Shown here piece by piece: positions 1 to 9,862 of a stretch of DNA of 64,000 bases. Position 1 is the stretch's first letter. Each line of letters opens with the position of its first letter. The stretch is from Ypsolopha sequella. Taxonomy: Eukaryota > Arthropoda > Insecta > Lepidoptera > Ypsolophidae. Where the stretch lies: positions 6,395,201 to 6,459,200 of the forward strand of contig OW203984.1 in the NCBI GenBank assembly GCA_934047225.1. Reading direction: 5' to 3'. The notes below the pieces were generated by a model, which saw only the letters and a list, made by a program, of their open reading frames with translations, ran no database searches and was not told the origin of the DNA. The position numbers were made by a program, and so were the translations under genes.

Positions 1-56
1 TTCAATTTAATAAAATGATACACTTGTATAAAATAAAAAATAGGTATGGGAATAAA

Positions 57-269
57 AGTGATCAGTGTCTTGGATCAATAACAATTTTTCTGAAATTCGT
101 AAAATGAAATTTCGGCTCCCCATAGAAATTCACTTCCAGTCCCGAGTGAATCACTACGGGTAGGCTAAATTTCATTTTACGAATTTCACAAAAATTGTTA
201 TTGATCCATGATACTGATCAGTTACCAAGCCACCAGTATGAATATGGACGATGATCAAAAAGTCATCTT
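57..269. mobile_element. Foldback MITE, copy 1 (left end truncated)
   Basis: This is a palindromic non-autonomous element. Its arms, from GATCAGTGTCTTGGATCAAT to the mirrored right arm, pair around a centre near base 135. The right end, reading to AAAGTCATCTTG, matches the complete copies at 51477-51743 and 61049-61306, but here the outer 45 or so bases of the left arm are missing. No protein is encoded. The superfamily is unknown. The flanks of the complete copies are TATA-rich, so the target duplication cannot be read with confidence. Confidence 0.8.
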
Positions 270-282
270 GTATATACGTAGG

Positions 283-585
283 TATGTTACATGGTTTGGA
301 CTTGTAGAGAGGATGAACGAAAGTAGATTGACGAAAGAAATATATGGTGCGAAGTCGAAGGTAGAGTTCGACCAGGCCGCCCTAGAAGGACGTATGCTGA
401 CCAAATTGGCGACATACTGAAGAAGGGCCATGTCTAAAGTACCCGGAATAGAAGACCTTGTATGACTAGATTGATGGATGTGGAAGAGGCGAAAGAGGTG
501 TGTCAGGATCGTAGCAGATGGAAATCTGTAGTCTCTGCCTACCCCTCTGGGAGACAGGCGTGAGTATCCTGTATGTATGTATATC
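283..585 (+). pseudogene. RTE-type LINE, 3' end of pol (fragment)
   Basis: The plus strand encodes a broken C-terminal tail of an RTE-like reverse transcriptase polyprotein. Visible pieces are [13 protein letters not shown] near 286-325, then in another frame a stretch reading MTRLMDVEEAKEVCQDRSRW, ending SAYPSGRQA before the TGA at 559-561. This tail is typical of RTE/BovB-like LINEs. At least one frameshift separates the pieces. A short TGTATGTATG tail follows, as expected at the 3' end of a LINE. A related fragment lies at 31912-32200. It is 5' truncated and non-functional. Confidence 0.6.
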
Positions 586-1256
586 CATAATGCAATAAAT
601 ACAACAAAGTTGAAAGATAAATAAATATATGTATGCCTATAAAGTCCTGTACCTAGCACAATGTCTGCTGTCAGCAACGTAATAATGTCATCCGGTCGGG
701 CTGCTCTAGGCTAGACCCCTGTCTATTTCTAGTCTAGGTCATGTGTGTCAACGACACACATACAGTTTATTAATTACTACCCTATTGTATTGTATAAGCG
801 CAGGCTGATGTTGATAGTAAAAATACGATGTTATAGGTCCTTTTTTCTCTTCCTAGTTTTAGTACAATGGTTTCTAATCGGTTCTAGACTGAGAGCTAGC
901 GACCAAATCGGTCATGTGGCTTCAGCTGTATTGAAACTCCGTTAGCTACTTCCCTTAACAACCTTTTCCGATAATCTTCGTGCTGGCAGGCCGCGGGCGG
1001 TGGGTGCGGATGTAGTGTGGTGGGAAAAAAAATGAAAAAAAAATGTGGGCTCAGCTACTTTAATTTTTTTTTTCAAACAGTTGCTCTGTACTCCCTGTGC
1101 ACCCAAAAAAAATTTTAAATAGATTGGGTGGTGGGAAGGGGTTTCCAGTTGTCAAAGAGCTGCAGAAAGCAAAGTTGTCGTGGAAGGAAACCAAGCGGGT
1201 GGCGCCAAATGAAGAAAAATTGTTGCGATACTAAACATGCCGGTGGACACGACCCT
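586..1256. other. Unassigned intergenic stretch
   Basis: I see no gene here. There is an A/T-run-rich patch at 1020-1120 and a short GC-rich patch at 985-1015, and the open frames are short and unconvincing. Confidence 0.4.
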
Positions 1257-1428
1257 AAGGTACCGTTCCTAAACGCCGGGTAAAGGTAAAAATTAACTGT
1301 CACCCGTTCCAAAACCACCCGATTGAAAACGAATATCTCGAAGTAACAAACAGCAATAAACCTTGTCAGAAATTTAACATTCACTTTGACAGTTAAATTT
1401 TACATTTACCCGTACGTTTAGGAACGCA
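1257..1428. repeat. Inverted-repeat element of about 165 bp
   Basis: The left arm, about 1264-1302 (CGTTCCTAAACGCCGGGTAA onward), is the near-exact reverse complement of the right arm at 1387-1426, which ends ACGTTTAGGAACG. The spacer is about 85 bp. It could be a small MITE sitting just upstream of the LINE, or part of that LINE's 5' region. No clean target duplication is visible. Confidence 0.65.
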
Positions 1429-1497
1429 ACCTGCGCCCGCCACGTTTCGTTGTTTACCCGCGTATTGACGAGCTAATTTCTATACCATCGAGTGAAA

Positions 1498-2442
1498 ATG
1501 GTATGCCAAAAGTGTAAAAAAACGCTGTCCAAAAAAGGATCACACTTCTCATGTCAAGGACCTTGTCAAGGGACCTTTCACAGGAATTGTGTCAAGGGAT
1601 TAGCGGCAGACTTGAGAGCAGGAAGGAACAGGCTGTGCTGTAATAACTGTGAGGAGAATGAGTCGGAGGAGGAGCCCGAAGAGATCGAAGAGGAAGAGTC
1701 TGAAAGCACCAACAAAATTCTGAAAGATATCCAGAGGAAGTGTAGCGTTCTGCCAGGGTTAGAAAAACAGATGAGCGCCATCAAACAAAGTATGGGTGTC
1801 CTATCTGACAAGTACGATGAACTGCTGGCGGAACAAGAACGTAACAAAGATAAAGTAAACAAGTTGGAGAAGACTGTAGCTAGTACTATCAACAAATGTA
1901 CTTACCTGGAAAAATGTAACTTGGCGCTTGAACAAAAACTACAAGAACTTGAGCACTCATCTTGCAAGCAGAACATAGAGATTACAGGTATCGAGCAACT
2001 ACCCAATGAAAATCTTCAAGAGATTGTTACTAAGGTTGGTGAAAAAATCGGCGTAAGTTGTAAAGAGATTAAAGCGATTAGGCGTAAACGAGGACCTAAA
2101 CCTCAAAACGACGGTAAACCTACCAAACCAGCACCAATCCTTGTAAGTTTCAAGAAGTCGGGTACAGATATTCGTGATATGTGGCTGACAGAGAGGAAAA
2201 AATTGAAGGAAATCACGAGTAACATTTTTACTGGCGGAACCCTGAAAAGCAAGATTTTTATCAACGAGGATTTAACCCAGTCAACACGAGCATTGATATG
2301 GAAGACAAGGAAGGAGCTACATGATACATATAGATACATCTGGGTGGCTAACGGGAGAATCCTTGTGAAAAAAGAAGGCGATGATAAAACTACAACATGG
2401 GTTAGATCGGAGAGTATGATACATGAGCTAAAAGCCAAGTGA
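1498..2442 (+). CDS. LINE ORF1 protein with PHD-like zinc finger
   Basis: This is the RNA-binding partner protein of the LINE, 314 residues from the ATG at 1498 (an in-frame GTG lies two codons earlier). Residues 1-55 hold a PHD-like Cys/His finger: CQKC, then CQGPC, FHRNC and LCCNNC. An acidic Glu-rich linker follows at about 58-72, and then a predicted coiled coil at about 85-155, rich in Lys/Glu/Leu (KLEKTV, LEQKLQELE). The C-terminal part (about 155-310) contains SFKKSGTDIRDMWLTERKKL, like the RRM-related region of insect LINE ORF1 proteins. PHD-fingered ORF1 proteins are known from CR1-like and Jockey-like elements. The frame is intact. ORF2 opens 42 bp after its stop. Confidence 0.85.
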   Translation: MVCQKCKKTLSKKGSHFSCQGPCQGTFHRNCVKGLAADLRAGRNRLCCNNCEENESEEEPEEIEEEESESTNKILKDIQRKCSVLPGLEKQMSAIKQSMGVLSDKYDELLAEQERNKDKVNKLEKTVASTINKCTYLEKCNLALEQKLQELEHSSCKQNIEITGIEQLPNENLQEIVTKVGEKIGVSCKEIKAIRRKRGPKPQNDGKPTKPAPILVSFKKSGTDIRDMWLTERKKLKEITSNIFTGGTLKSKIFINEDLTQSTRALIWKTRKELHDTYRYIWVANGRILVKKEGDDKTTTWVRSESMIHELKAK

Positions 2443-2484
2443 ACCTTCATTGTTTTTGTGATCCCGTGTATAAAATTTTCATAA

Positions 2485-5400
2485 AAATTCGCTCCTTTAG
2501 ACAGTATTGAATCTATAAACAGTGATGACTTAGTCAACTATGTATGTGTTAATGACGTAAAAGGTTTCGCGGACACATTTAGTGATATTACACACTTATC
2601 TTTGTTTCATGTCAACATACGTTCGTTAAAAAAACATTTTAACGAGCTCCTTGTAGCAATTAACAGTTATTTATGCAAGTTAGACATTATAGTAATTACG
2701 GAATCCAATATTAATTTCTCCTTACTGTCTTTTTACAATATTAATGGGTACAGTGTTCATCATTTAACTCGGACTGGTCGCAGTGGAGGTGGAGTGTTAG
2801 TTTATACGCGCGAGGAATTCCGCGCGACACCATGCGACAGCGCGCCGTCGGCGGCCGCGATGCGCTCGGCGGAGTGTGTTTCCATTACACTTAACATAAA
2901 AGGTGAATTAATTTACATTATTTCTATATATAGACCACCCAAAATACACAAAAAAAGTAAAATAGTACAATTTCTAGACGAGTTACACGTATTATTGCAA
3001 AATCTTCCTCCAAATTCAAAAGTTATCTTTTGCGGTGACATTAATATAAATATTTTGAATAGCCAAGATACACATGTCATTGCCTACGAAAATTTGTTAG
3101 CTGAGTTCGGATTTACAAAATGTATTAATGACGTAACACGAAGAGAAATAGTTAGTGGTAGAACTGTAGAATCATGTTTAGACCACATTTATATCAGAAG
3201 TCACTCCGATAGAATATGCTCAGCCGTAATTAAACATAAAATATCTGATCATTACTTCGTAACGGCAGCAGTGGAATGGAAACAGACTCTGCACGGGAAG
3301 CGGCAGCCGACGGCGGCGGGCGTGTCGCCGATTGGTGGCAGCCGGCAACCCTGCACGCGTCGGGTACTTGATAATTGCATGGTTAAGAAAAAATTACTCG
3401 CTACCCACTTTCATCATTTATTGTCTATTGATTGCCCTGTGGAGCTATACAAAGCCTTTTGTGGTATATTTGCTAACATTTACAAAGAGTGTTACAAAAA
3501 TGTGACTACAACCTGCAGCAATAGAAATAATAAATGTTGGATTACTAGCAACTTAAAAACAATGATTATCGAAAGGGACAGATTGTTTGAAATATGGAGT
3601 AATGACCCACACAATATGATAAAGCGACTTTCATATACTAAATACAGAAATAAATGTTCTAAAGCTATACTTAAAAGTAAAAGTGACTATGACAAGCAAA
3701 GTATAATAGACTGCAATAAAAACATAAGGAAAATATGGGATAAAATTAATAATATGCTAGGAAATAATAAAAAATCATTGGATTCGGTAATAGTCGATAA
3801 TATGGGGACTCAATTAACCTTAGAGGAAATTTGTAATGGGTTTGCAAACACTTTCTCGAGTGAAATCGAACACATAAAACACGTATGTAATGATAAATGG
3901 TTAAAACGGGAAAACTATGTAAAGGATTCAGGGGTGTGTATGAGGTGGCAACCGGTGAACAGCAAAAATATTATGAGAATAATAAAGAGTATGGATTCAA
4001 AGAAATCACCGGGTCCCGATCTCGTACGCATGCGTGATCTTAAAACTGTATCCGAGAAAGTTAGTCCAATACTTGCCAAGTTAATTAACTTATCGGTAAG
4101 TAAATTCAGTTTCCCAGGTGGCTTAAAAGAGGCCATAGTCCGCCCTATTCATAAAAAAGGGGACCGAAAAACATATTCTAACTATAGGCAGATAGCCATG
4201 CTCTCTAGTATAGATAAAATAATTGAAAAATGCATCGTAGAACAACTAGGATCATACCTCCAGAAAAATAGTATATTAAACCAATGTCAACATGGCTTCC
4301 AGAAGGGTAAATCCACAAACACACTTTTGTCAAAATTTACTGATGAAATCAATTTACATTTATCCGAAAAAAAGTTTGTCGTTGCAATACTATTCGACTA
4401 CAAAAAGGCATTCGACACTTTGGAAAGTGAAACACTTCTGAATGCTATGTATGAGTGTGGGGTTGCCGAACCACTGAACCAATGGTTCCGTGATTATCTC
4501 ACTGAGCGTTCATATCGTGTCAAGGTGGGTGAGGTGTTCAGTGATACGAAGCGGGTCCAGTGCGGAGTACCGCAAGGTTCTGGATGCGGCCCTGTGTGCT
4601 ATCTTATGCTGGTCAACAGCCTGTGTGATGTTCTGCGCCATAGCTCGGCGTATATGTTTGCAGATGACCTATGCGTGCTACGCGCTGGTACTGCTTTCAC
4701 TGACACCTGTCAACTAGTACAACAAGATGTCGATTCAGTGGTCAAATGGTCACACGACAACGGAATTGTTCTGAACGCTGATAAAACTAAACTCTTAGTT
4801 ATCCATTCACCTTACATGATCCCTACGGAACCACTTTCACCTATTGTTGTTACTCATGACTACTCTTGCTTCCACAATAAATTGACACCCTGTGATTGCA
4901 AACCTATTGAACGAGTACAATGTGCCACCTACCTTGGGATGAAAATTGATGAAAACTTTTCATGGACAACACATGTAGATTACATTTGTAGTAAGCTTAA
5001 AACTCTGCTTGGTAAATTCTACCATTTAAGTTTTAGAGTCCCAACTAGTACTCTTAAATGTTTGTATACGTGTTTGGTAGACTCAATAATAAGCTATGCT
5101 CTCGACTGCTATGGACTAACATTTAAAACAAACATAGATAAATTAGAGAAACTTCAAATTAGGTTCCTAAAGCTCCTTGTGTCTAATAAAACCAAAAGTA
5201 AATGCAGAGACGATTACAGAAAATTATTTAAAATATGCAAAATTCTTCCAGTCAGCTTAAAACATAAATTATTATTATTAGTTAATCAGCATGGTAGACA
5301 AGAGCATAACTTATCTCTTGTAAGCCATACTTGTGATACTAGGTCAGTAAGAGCGGGTAAATATAATGTACCAAGAGTGCGTAATTATTATGGCGATAGA

Positions 5401-5517
5401 ACTTTAAAAAAGCGTATCCCATATATTCTAAATAGCCTGCCCATTAATATTAGGCAGGAGTCCAATAAACAAACGTTTAAACAACTGTTATTAAATCATC
5501 TCCTCAATACCATGTAA
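2485..5517 (+). CDS. LINE ORF2: endonuclease plus reverse transcriptase
   Basis: This open frame of 1010 codons has no stop. Counting from the TTG at 2602, the APE-like endonuclease spans about residues 1-225, with NIRSL at 5-9, the catalytic Glu in ITES at 34, CGDININ near 145 and SDH at 215-217. The reverse transcriptase spans about 430-760, with RPIHKKGD, FDYKKAFDTL, GVPQGSGCGP and the catalytic FADD at 686-689. A Cys/His-poor C-terminal region follows, and no RNase H is seen. No in-frame ATG occurs before the endonuclease core; the first is near residue 87. The start must therefore be non-AUG, made by reinitiation, or lost by mutation. The element nicks the target and copies its RNA there, as known for LINEs. 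Confidence 0.9.
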   Translation, partial: KFAPLDSIESINSDDLVNYVCVNDVKGFADTFSDITHLSLFHVNIRSLKKHFNELLVAINSYLCKLDIIVITESNINFSLLSFYNINGYSVHHLTRTGRSGGGVLVYTREEFRATPCDSAPSAAAMRSAECVSITLNIKGELIYIISIYRPPKIHKKSKIVQFLDELHVLLQNLPPNSKVIFCGDININILNSQDTHVIAYENLLAEFGFTKCINDVTRREIVSGRTVESCLDHIYIRSHSDRICSAVIKHKISDHYFVTAAVEWKQTLHGKRQPTAAGVSPIGGSRQPCTRRVLDNCMVKKKLLATHFHHLLSIDCPVELYKAFCGIFANIYKECYKNVTTTCSNRNNKCWITSNLKTMIIERDRLFEIWSNDPHNMIKRLSYTKYRNKCSKAILKSKSDYDKQSIIDCNKNIRKIWDKINNMLGNNKKSLDSVIVDNMGTQLTLEEICNGFANTFSSEIEHIKHVCNDKWLKRENYVKDSGVCMRWQPVNSKNIMRIIKSMDSKKSPGPDLVRMRDLKTVSEKVSPILAKLINLSVSKFSFPGGLKEAIVRPIHKKGDRKTYSNYRQIAMLSSIDKIIEKCIVEQLGSYLQKNSILNQCQHGFQKGKSTNTLLSKFTDEINLHLSEKKFVVAILFDYKKAFDTLESETLLNAMYECGVAEPLNQWFRDYLTERSYRVKVGEVFSDTKRVQCGVPQGSGCGPVCYLMLVNSLCDVLRHSSAYMFADDLCVLRAGTAFTDTCQLVQQDVDSVVKWSHDNGIVLNADKTKLLVIHSPYMIPTEPLSPIVVTHDYSCFHNKLTPCDCKPIERVQCATYLGMKIDENFSWTTHVDYICSKLKTLLGKFYHLSFRVPTSTLKCLYTCLVDSIISYALDCYGLTFKTNIDKLEKLQIRFLKLLVSNKTKSKCRDDYRKLFKICKILPVSLKHKLLLLVNQHGRQEHNLSLVSHTCDTRSVRAGKYNVPRVRNYYGDRTLKKRIPYILNSLPINIRQESNKQTFKQLLLNHLLNTM

Positions 5518-5819
5518 GTTTTTTAGTTAAGTAGGTATAATAATTATAATTAGCTGGTGCGGTCGGCCGCGCGTCAGCGGATACCCACGCCAAGTCATAG
5601 CTTAGCAAAGGCACGTAAAGTGGTAGCGGAGGCGTGGCCGCTTATGTTCGGCTGATCGTACTAATTACTTTTATTTAAGTAGGTACTAATTTTATTAAAA
5701 TTGTATCAGAGACTCACGGATCCCACAGTCAAACTGCACATGCAGTTTTGTGGGTCATATTTAGCTATAAGATAATCTACCTTTTGATAAATAAAAGTAT
5801 TCATTCATTCATTCATTCA
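5518..5819 (+). other. LINE 3' UTR and (ATTC)n tail
   Basis: Non-coding sequence runs from the ORF2 stop to the tetranucleotide tail. It holds two GC-rich blocks, near 5555-5600 and 5625-5655, with partly complementary GGCCGC motifs that could form an RNA hairpin for recognition by the reverse transcriptase. The tail is five ATTC units after AATAAAAG. Confidence 0.75.
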
Positions 5820-6540
5820 CCTAAATACCTAAATATTGGAAATACAAAAGATGCCTCTTTGTACAGTGGAGACCGCATCAAGCTATACCATTGAACTTTG
5901 TACCTATCTTATATTGTTCACTATAAGGGCTAATATAGTACTGCAATTGTGTTGAACCTCCTTTTAAGTTGTCTTTGGCATTATTTTTGATTTTATAAAT
6001 TAAAAATAAGAAAGTGACAGACGAATTAGAGAATTTAAAGTGAAAACGTCTCATGTTTTATTTATAGATTTTTACCCATTTATTAGGTGTTTTTGGATAG
6101 CGTGTTAGTAGTTTATTGCACCAAAGGCACCCTCCGGGGTAAAAATCGTCACCTCCGAGGTAAAATTCGGTACAGCAATTGTATGTCTTATTGTGATCTC
6201 CACTGTACCTACCATAAACTGAACACTCTTCTGATATCTTTCAACAGGTTATCAAACAAGTGATTATAATAGTTATGAAGAGGATCTGAATGACGCAATT
6301 TTAAACCAAGCTGCGATATAAGTATATAAATAAATAAGTATAATATAGAATTATAGAAGGTGATCTTAGTTAAATAACAAAGGCGTGTGATCGCCCACTT
6401 GCGATAACAAAACGCTGTCTTAGTTCCGTTTATTTAGTCATAGAAGGCTATGGATGGTTTAGTTCATCTTTGTTTATTCAGTTGCTACTAGTGTTCACGT
6501 ATGAGTTAGTTAACTAATTAGGAAAACAAAAAATTTTTCT
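5820..6540. other. No gene seen
   Basis: AT-rich sequence without a convincing reading frame. The only notable items are two similar short phrases ending GAGGTAAAA/GGGGTAAAA at about 6130-6170. Confidence 0.4.
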
Positions 6541-6544
6541 TTAT

Positions 6545-6910
6545 GGCGCTTTATGCTGCATAAGTGCTGCCACCTCAGGAAAAAAAAACATTATTTACTT
6601 ACTAGAATAGTTATTGAAAATCTGCTCAAGTATATGTGTAGATATAGCAATAAACTATTTTTAAATAGCATGGTTTTTATAGACAAAGTCTTTGATGAGC
6701 TAAAATTTTAACTTATGCCAAAAGCGGCCGTTTTGAGCAAAAGTTAAAATTTTGGCACATCAATGACGTTTTATATGAAAACTATGCTATTTAAAAATAG
6801 TTCATTGCTATATTTAAGCATTTACTTGAGCAGATTTTCAATAACTATTCTTGTAAGTAAATTATGTTTTTTTTTTCTAAAGTGGCAGCACTTTCGCAAC
6901 ATGTAACGCC
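6545..6910. mobile_element. TTAA-type foldback MITE (GGCG termini)
   Basis: The arms mirror each other around about base 6735. The outer ends read GGCGCTTTATGCTGC on the left and, reverse-complemented, GGCGTTACATGTTGC on the right. The right flank is TTAA (6911-6914); the left flank TTAT (6541-6544) looks like a mutated TTAA. The long pairing interior includes GCTATTTAAAAATAG at both sides. TTAA duplication is the piggyBac signature. Related GGCG-ended elements lie at 40592-41012, 42243-42617 and 49009-49650. Confidence 0.75.
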
Positions 6911-6924
6911 TTAATACCCAGTTC

Positions 6925-7006
6925 GCTATCGATCCGTTGCTCCATCGCTGCGTGAAAGAAGGACAAACCAACAAACACACTTTCGCATTTATAATAGGGG
7001 TACATA
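6925..7006. repeat. 3' end of a dispersed lepidopteran-type repeat
   Basis: The phrase GATCCGTTGCTCCATCGC followed by ACAAACACACTTTCGCATTT and ATAATAGGGGTA resembles the end of a repeat I know to be common in moth and butterfly genomes. It is short and decayed, and the identification is from memory of the motif only. Confidence 0.35.
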
Positions 7007-7119
7007 AAACCCTGAACTCCTGGAAATTCTCATTGTGCTGTTATTCATTTGTTTAATTGCTGTTATGCGGAAAAAATATATAAATGTTGTTGACATCACT
7101 AAAATGTACATCAGGGTCA

Positions 7120-7515
7120 GGGCCGACGTAGGCCATGCAGGGGCCCTGGGGCACACTGAGTTTAAGGGGCCCTTTTGATGAAAACATCAGTTAGTGTGTT
7201 TTTGTTGGTTATATTTTATGAAATTATAAGCTAAACTATGTGTATATAAAATATTGATGGAACTGCAAATAATATGAGCTTAAATTGTGCAAATATAAAG
7301 AAAGACAAATTGTTGCAAAACCGTTCGAATGAAAACGTAAAATTGATGTGGCTATTTTATTTCTATGTGCATATTGTTTATATCTGCCTTATTTGGTGTA
7401 AATATAGGGAAATCATCATCTCAAAATGTTGGCATTCTGAGGCCCCGTCAAACAAACAGGGGGCCCTGGGCTCGTGCCCACCGGGCCCTTACGGAATAGA
7501 CGGAACTGGTCAGGG
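7120..7515. repeat. Possible element bounded by GGGGCCC-rich ends
   Basis: Two GC-rich blocks, GGGGCCCTGGGGCACAC at about 7140 and GGGGGCCCTGGGCTCGTGCC at about 7459, bracket AT-rich DNA. Both are preceded or followed by CAGGG and CGACG/GACGG phrases. They look like direct copies of one motif or the ends of a degraded element. No coding content is seen. Confidence 0.3.
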
Positions 7516-7709
7516 TTAGCAGATTTTGTAGCCTTTAAATATTTCAAGGCTGTCCTTTAGGATGATTTGATTTTCCATCAATTAAAAATTTCGAACCGAA
7601 GTTTCAAGATAGTCAAAACATTTCTCATAGCTTTCCAAAACAAAATGTATTTCTTTTTATTTAGGGTTTCGGAAAAGCTTGTATGAAAGACTTTCAGAAG
7701 TATACTTAC

Positions 7710-7956
7710 AGAGGTCCAGTGAAACCGACTTGGCAGTCGCACGCGCCACTGATAGCGTGACAGGAGGCATTATTCCTGCACTGGCAGCTTTCGTCGCAGT
7801 TATCGCCGAAGGTGTTGGCGGCGCACGCGCGTTCACAGGCGTCGCCGCGCCAGCCGGGTGCGCAAGAGCATTGTCCGGTGAGCGGCTCGCAGGTGCCGCC
7901 GTTGAGGCAGCGGCAGGAGTGCTGGCATTCCCGGCCCCATTTGCCGTCGGGACATG
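7710..7956 (-). CDS. drpr: draper exon 3: two EGF-like repeats
   Basis: Read on the minus strand, this 247-bp exon is bounded by an acceptor (CCTCTTCCGCAG) on the right and a donor (GTAAGTAT) on the left. It enters in phase 1, completing a Ser codon with the last base of exon 2, and leaves in phase 2. It encodes Cys-rich repeats of the MEGF10/Draper type: CPDGKWGRECQHSCRC, LNGGTCEPLTGQC, then CAANTFGDNCDESCQC and CHAISGACDC, ending VGFTGP. These repeats form the extracellular stalk of Draper, which on glia and haemocytes binds apoptotic or degenerating cells. GC content is much higher than in the flanks. The next exon is not in the window. Confidence 0.92.
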
Positions 7957-8510
7957 CTGCGGAAGAGGTTATAGGACTGGTGTTATAGACATAAGGATTA
8001 ACAGAATGGCATACCCTAGCAACTTATTTTATTACCCGTTCAGCACAATAAGTCTAATGGCAAAGATCTTATTTGCTTTTCATAGAGGGGATTATATGTT
8101 GGCTCTTTGGCCTCTTGTTCTTGGACGCGTAATACTAGTGATCACGCAGCGAAACAACACATTAGTGTGTTTTTAGCTAATACTGAAATATTTTGTAGGG
8201 AAAAAAATATTGGATTTAGGTAACATCCCTTCATATTTCTATTGCCTATTTTATAAAAAAGAATCAAGTTGATCTCTTAACCGCGTGTTTGAACCGAACG
8301 TTGGAAAATCAAATATATTTTTTTCAATATGAGGAGAGCCCTAGTTTCTTCCAATGAACCCTTGAAAACTTGTTGTTGTTGATGTTCTAGCGTTAGGTGT
8401 CCCGTTAAGGAAGAAATAAAATACTAATTTTCTATGATTCTTGCACGAAAATACAAAAAAAAAAATTGTGGAAAAAAATCAGCTAAGTATAGATTTTTTT
8501 TTCGTCCATC
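7957..8510. other. draper intron B, left part, no gene seen
   Basis: This is intronic AT-rich sequence, with the polypyrimidine tract of exon 3 at its left edge on the minus strand. I see no recognisable element before 8510. Confidence 0.5.
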
Positions 8511-8760
8511 GTTATTTGTGAAAAGTATTATTTTCCCCTATTTTGCGCTATCCGAAGATCCAGCGACGTCGGTCGTAATGCAGTGCGCGCTGATATGGAC
8601 GTTATTTCAATATAGTTTCTGTCGATATTTGTACTGATATAAGTCGACTCAACGTCGTTGGCGGCTACCTGCCCCTTAAGAAAAACTAAAGGATTGTAGA
8701 AAAAAAAAGTTCATTTTTTTTGGAAAGTACCAAGCCAATGTGGAAATTGCCTGCCCCGTA
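8510..8760. repeat. Dispersed repeat D, copy 1
   Basis: The segment GACGTTATTTCAATATAG, TTTCTGTCGATATTTGTAC, then AAGTCGACTCAACGTCG recurs in diverged form at 40290-40480 and 63246-63415. Shared landmarks are the TTTC(T/C)GTCGATA box and the CACCTGC/CTACCTGCC box. It is non-coding, and family and ends are unknown. Confidence 0.6.
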
Positions 8761-8799
8761 AGTATCACTACATAGTATAAAACAAAGTCGCTTCCCGCT

Positions 8800-8945
8800 G
8801 TCTGTCTGTCCCTACGTATGCTTAGATCTTTAAAACTACTCAACGGATTTTGATGCGTTTTTTTTAATAGATAAAGTGATTCAAGAGGAAGGTTTATATC
8901 TATAATACATGCCCGTGCAAAACCGGGGCGGGTCACGAGTAATTG
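8800..8945. mobile_element. Helitron-like (Lep1-like) 3' end, decayed
   Basis: It contains CAACGGATTTTGATGCG, GATTCAAGAGGAAGG and CCGGGGCGGGTC, a set of phrases I recognise from very abundant lepidopteran repeats described as Helitron-like. The expected terminal hairpin followed by CTAG is mutated here (CACGAGT). No transposase is present. Confidence is limited because the ends are decayed. Confidence 0.4.
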
Positions 8946-9041
8946 TATAAAAATATAAGTCTTTTCCGCCTGAGTTTCAAAGATTTCTATGCTATAAATC
9001 TAATTAACGGTAAACAAAAAGATTAATTTCATCGTCATCAC

Positions 9042-9265
9042 ACTAACCCGGAGGTCGCGACTTCAAATCCGGCAGGGGCACATTTGTGTTCGATTAGCTT
9101 GCCTCGGAAGGCACGTTGCGCTGCAGGTCTATATTTGCGCCGAAAGTACGGGCACAAAGCTGGGACGTAATAATCATCGGTGAAATATGGATGTAGGTAC
9201 TCGTATGTCATCTCAGACACCCATGATTAAAGTCGTGACGTGACGATGTATGTATTGTATTACAA
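9042..9265 (+). mobile_element. tRNA-derived SINE, fragment
   Basis: The head keeps a B-box-like block, GGTCGCGACTTCAAATCC, in the setting of a tRNA T-arm. The body follows (GCCTCGGAAGGCACGTTG) and the tail ends in a TGTATGTATTG-like simple repeat. The tRNA-type A box is lost or outside the copy, so it is 5' truncated. Silent and non-coding. Confidence 0.6.
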
Positions 9266-9597
9266 ATCTTTTCTCTTCGCAGAAGTTTCCGAGTTAAGTG
9301 TGTTCAAAACAGAGACCTTATTAAAGTGGTTAGTTATACTTCTTATTTTGTTGATTCGGAGAACCCCGTATTGTTAACATAACAATTCAAGAAACTTTAG
9401 CTACGCATCTAATATCATAACTACTAGTCAATTCCCAGTACCATATACATATGTAGTATGTACATCACAAGAAACCGAACACTCGTCATCAAATTAAAAC
9501 AACAACAGCATAAGAGCACGTCCACATAATCCATAAAACTTGCAATGTGATTTTATTATTATTTATTATATAGGTACACTTTTCAGTCCCGAGCCCA

Positions 9598-9862
9598 TCA
9601 TTGAAAAACTGGCAAAGTGCAAGTCGGACTCGCACACGAATGCTTCCGTAACATTATCTATAAAAACGGCAAAAAAACATGTCTGTTGTATGGGAGCTCC
9701 CTTAAATATTTATTTCATTATATTTTTTAATATTTGTTTTTATAACGGCAACAAAAATACATCATCTGTGAAAATTTCAACTGTCTTGTCTAACTATCAC
9801 GGTTCATGAGATACAGCCTGGTGACAGACAGACAGACGGACAGCGGAGTCGTACCATTCAAT
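9598..9862 (+). repeat. Dispersed repeat G (GTGCAAGTCGGACTCGC family), copy 1
   Basis: It starts GGCAAAGTGCAAGTCGGACT and ends in the GACAGACAGACGGACAGCGG block. Nearly the same sequence lies at 62014-62290. Shorter members lie at 43185-43273, 54768-54880, 56836-57090 and 59148-59790. It is one of the commonest repeats of lepidopteran DNA; complete members end GGTACGGAACCCTAAAA. Confidence 0.75.

Larger units (their letters stand above)
1440..5819 (+). mobile_element. Near full-length non-LTR retrotransposon (CR1/Jockey-group LINE)
   Basis: Two long open reading frames on the plus strand, ORF1 at 1498 and ORF2 ending at 5517, are followed by a 3' UTR and a terminal (ATTC)n tail at 5798-5819. 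A zinc-finger ORF1, an APE-type endonuclease and a reverse transcriptase without RNase H suit the CR1/Daphne/Jockey group. The simple-repeat tail in place of poly(A) leans toward CR1-like elements. The 5' boundary is uncertain. Neither ORF has an internal stop, so the insertion looks recent, but ORF2 lacks an early ATG. Confidence 0.85.

Noticed and set aside
255..677. 140-codon minus-strand frame
   Set aside because: It is antisense to an RTE fragment and a MITE, with no domain.
1..7709. A fourth draper exon left of exon 3
   Set aside because: I looked for Cys-rich minus-strand frames with splice sites. The GC-rich blocks here belong to the LINE or show no EGF pattern.
7679..8176. 165-codon plus-strand frame, Ala/Gly-rich
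   Set aside because: It is the antisense of draper exon 3 and runs past both splice sites. Its apparent composition comes from the GC-rich Cys codons of the other strand.
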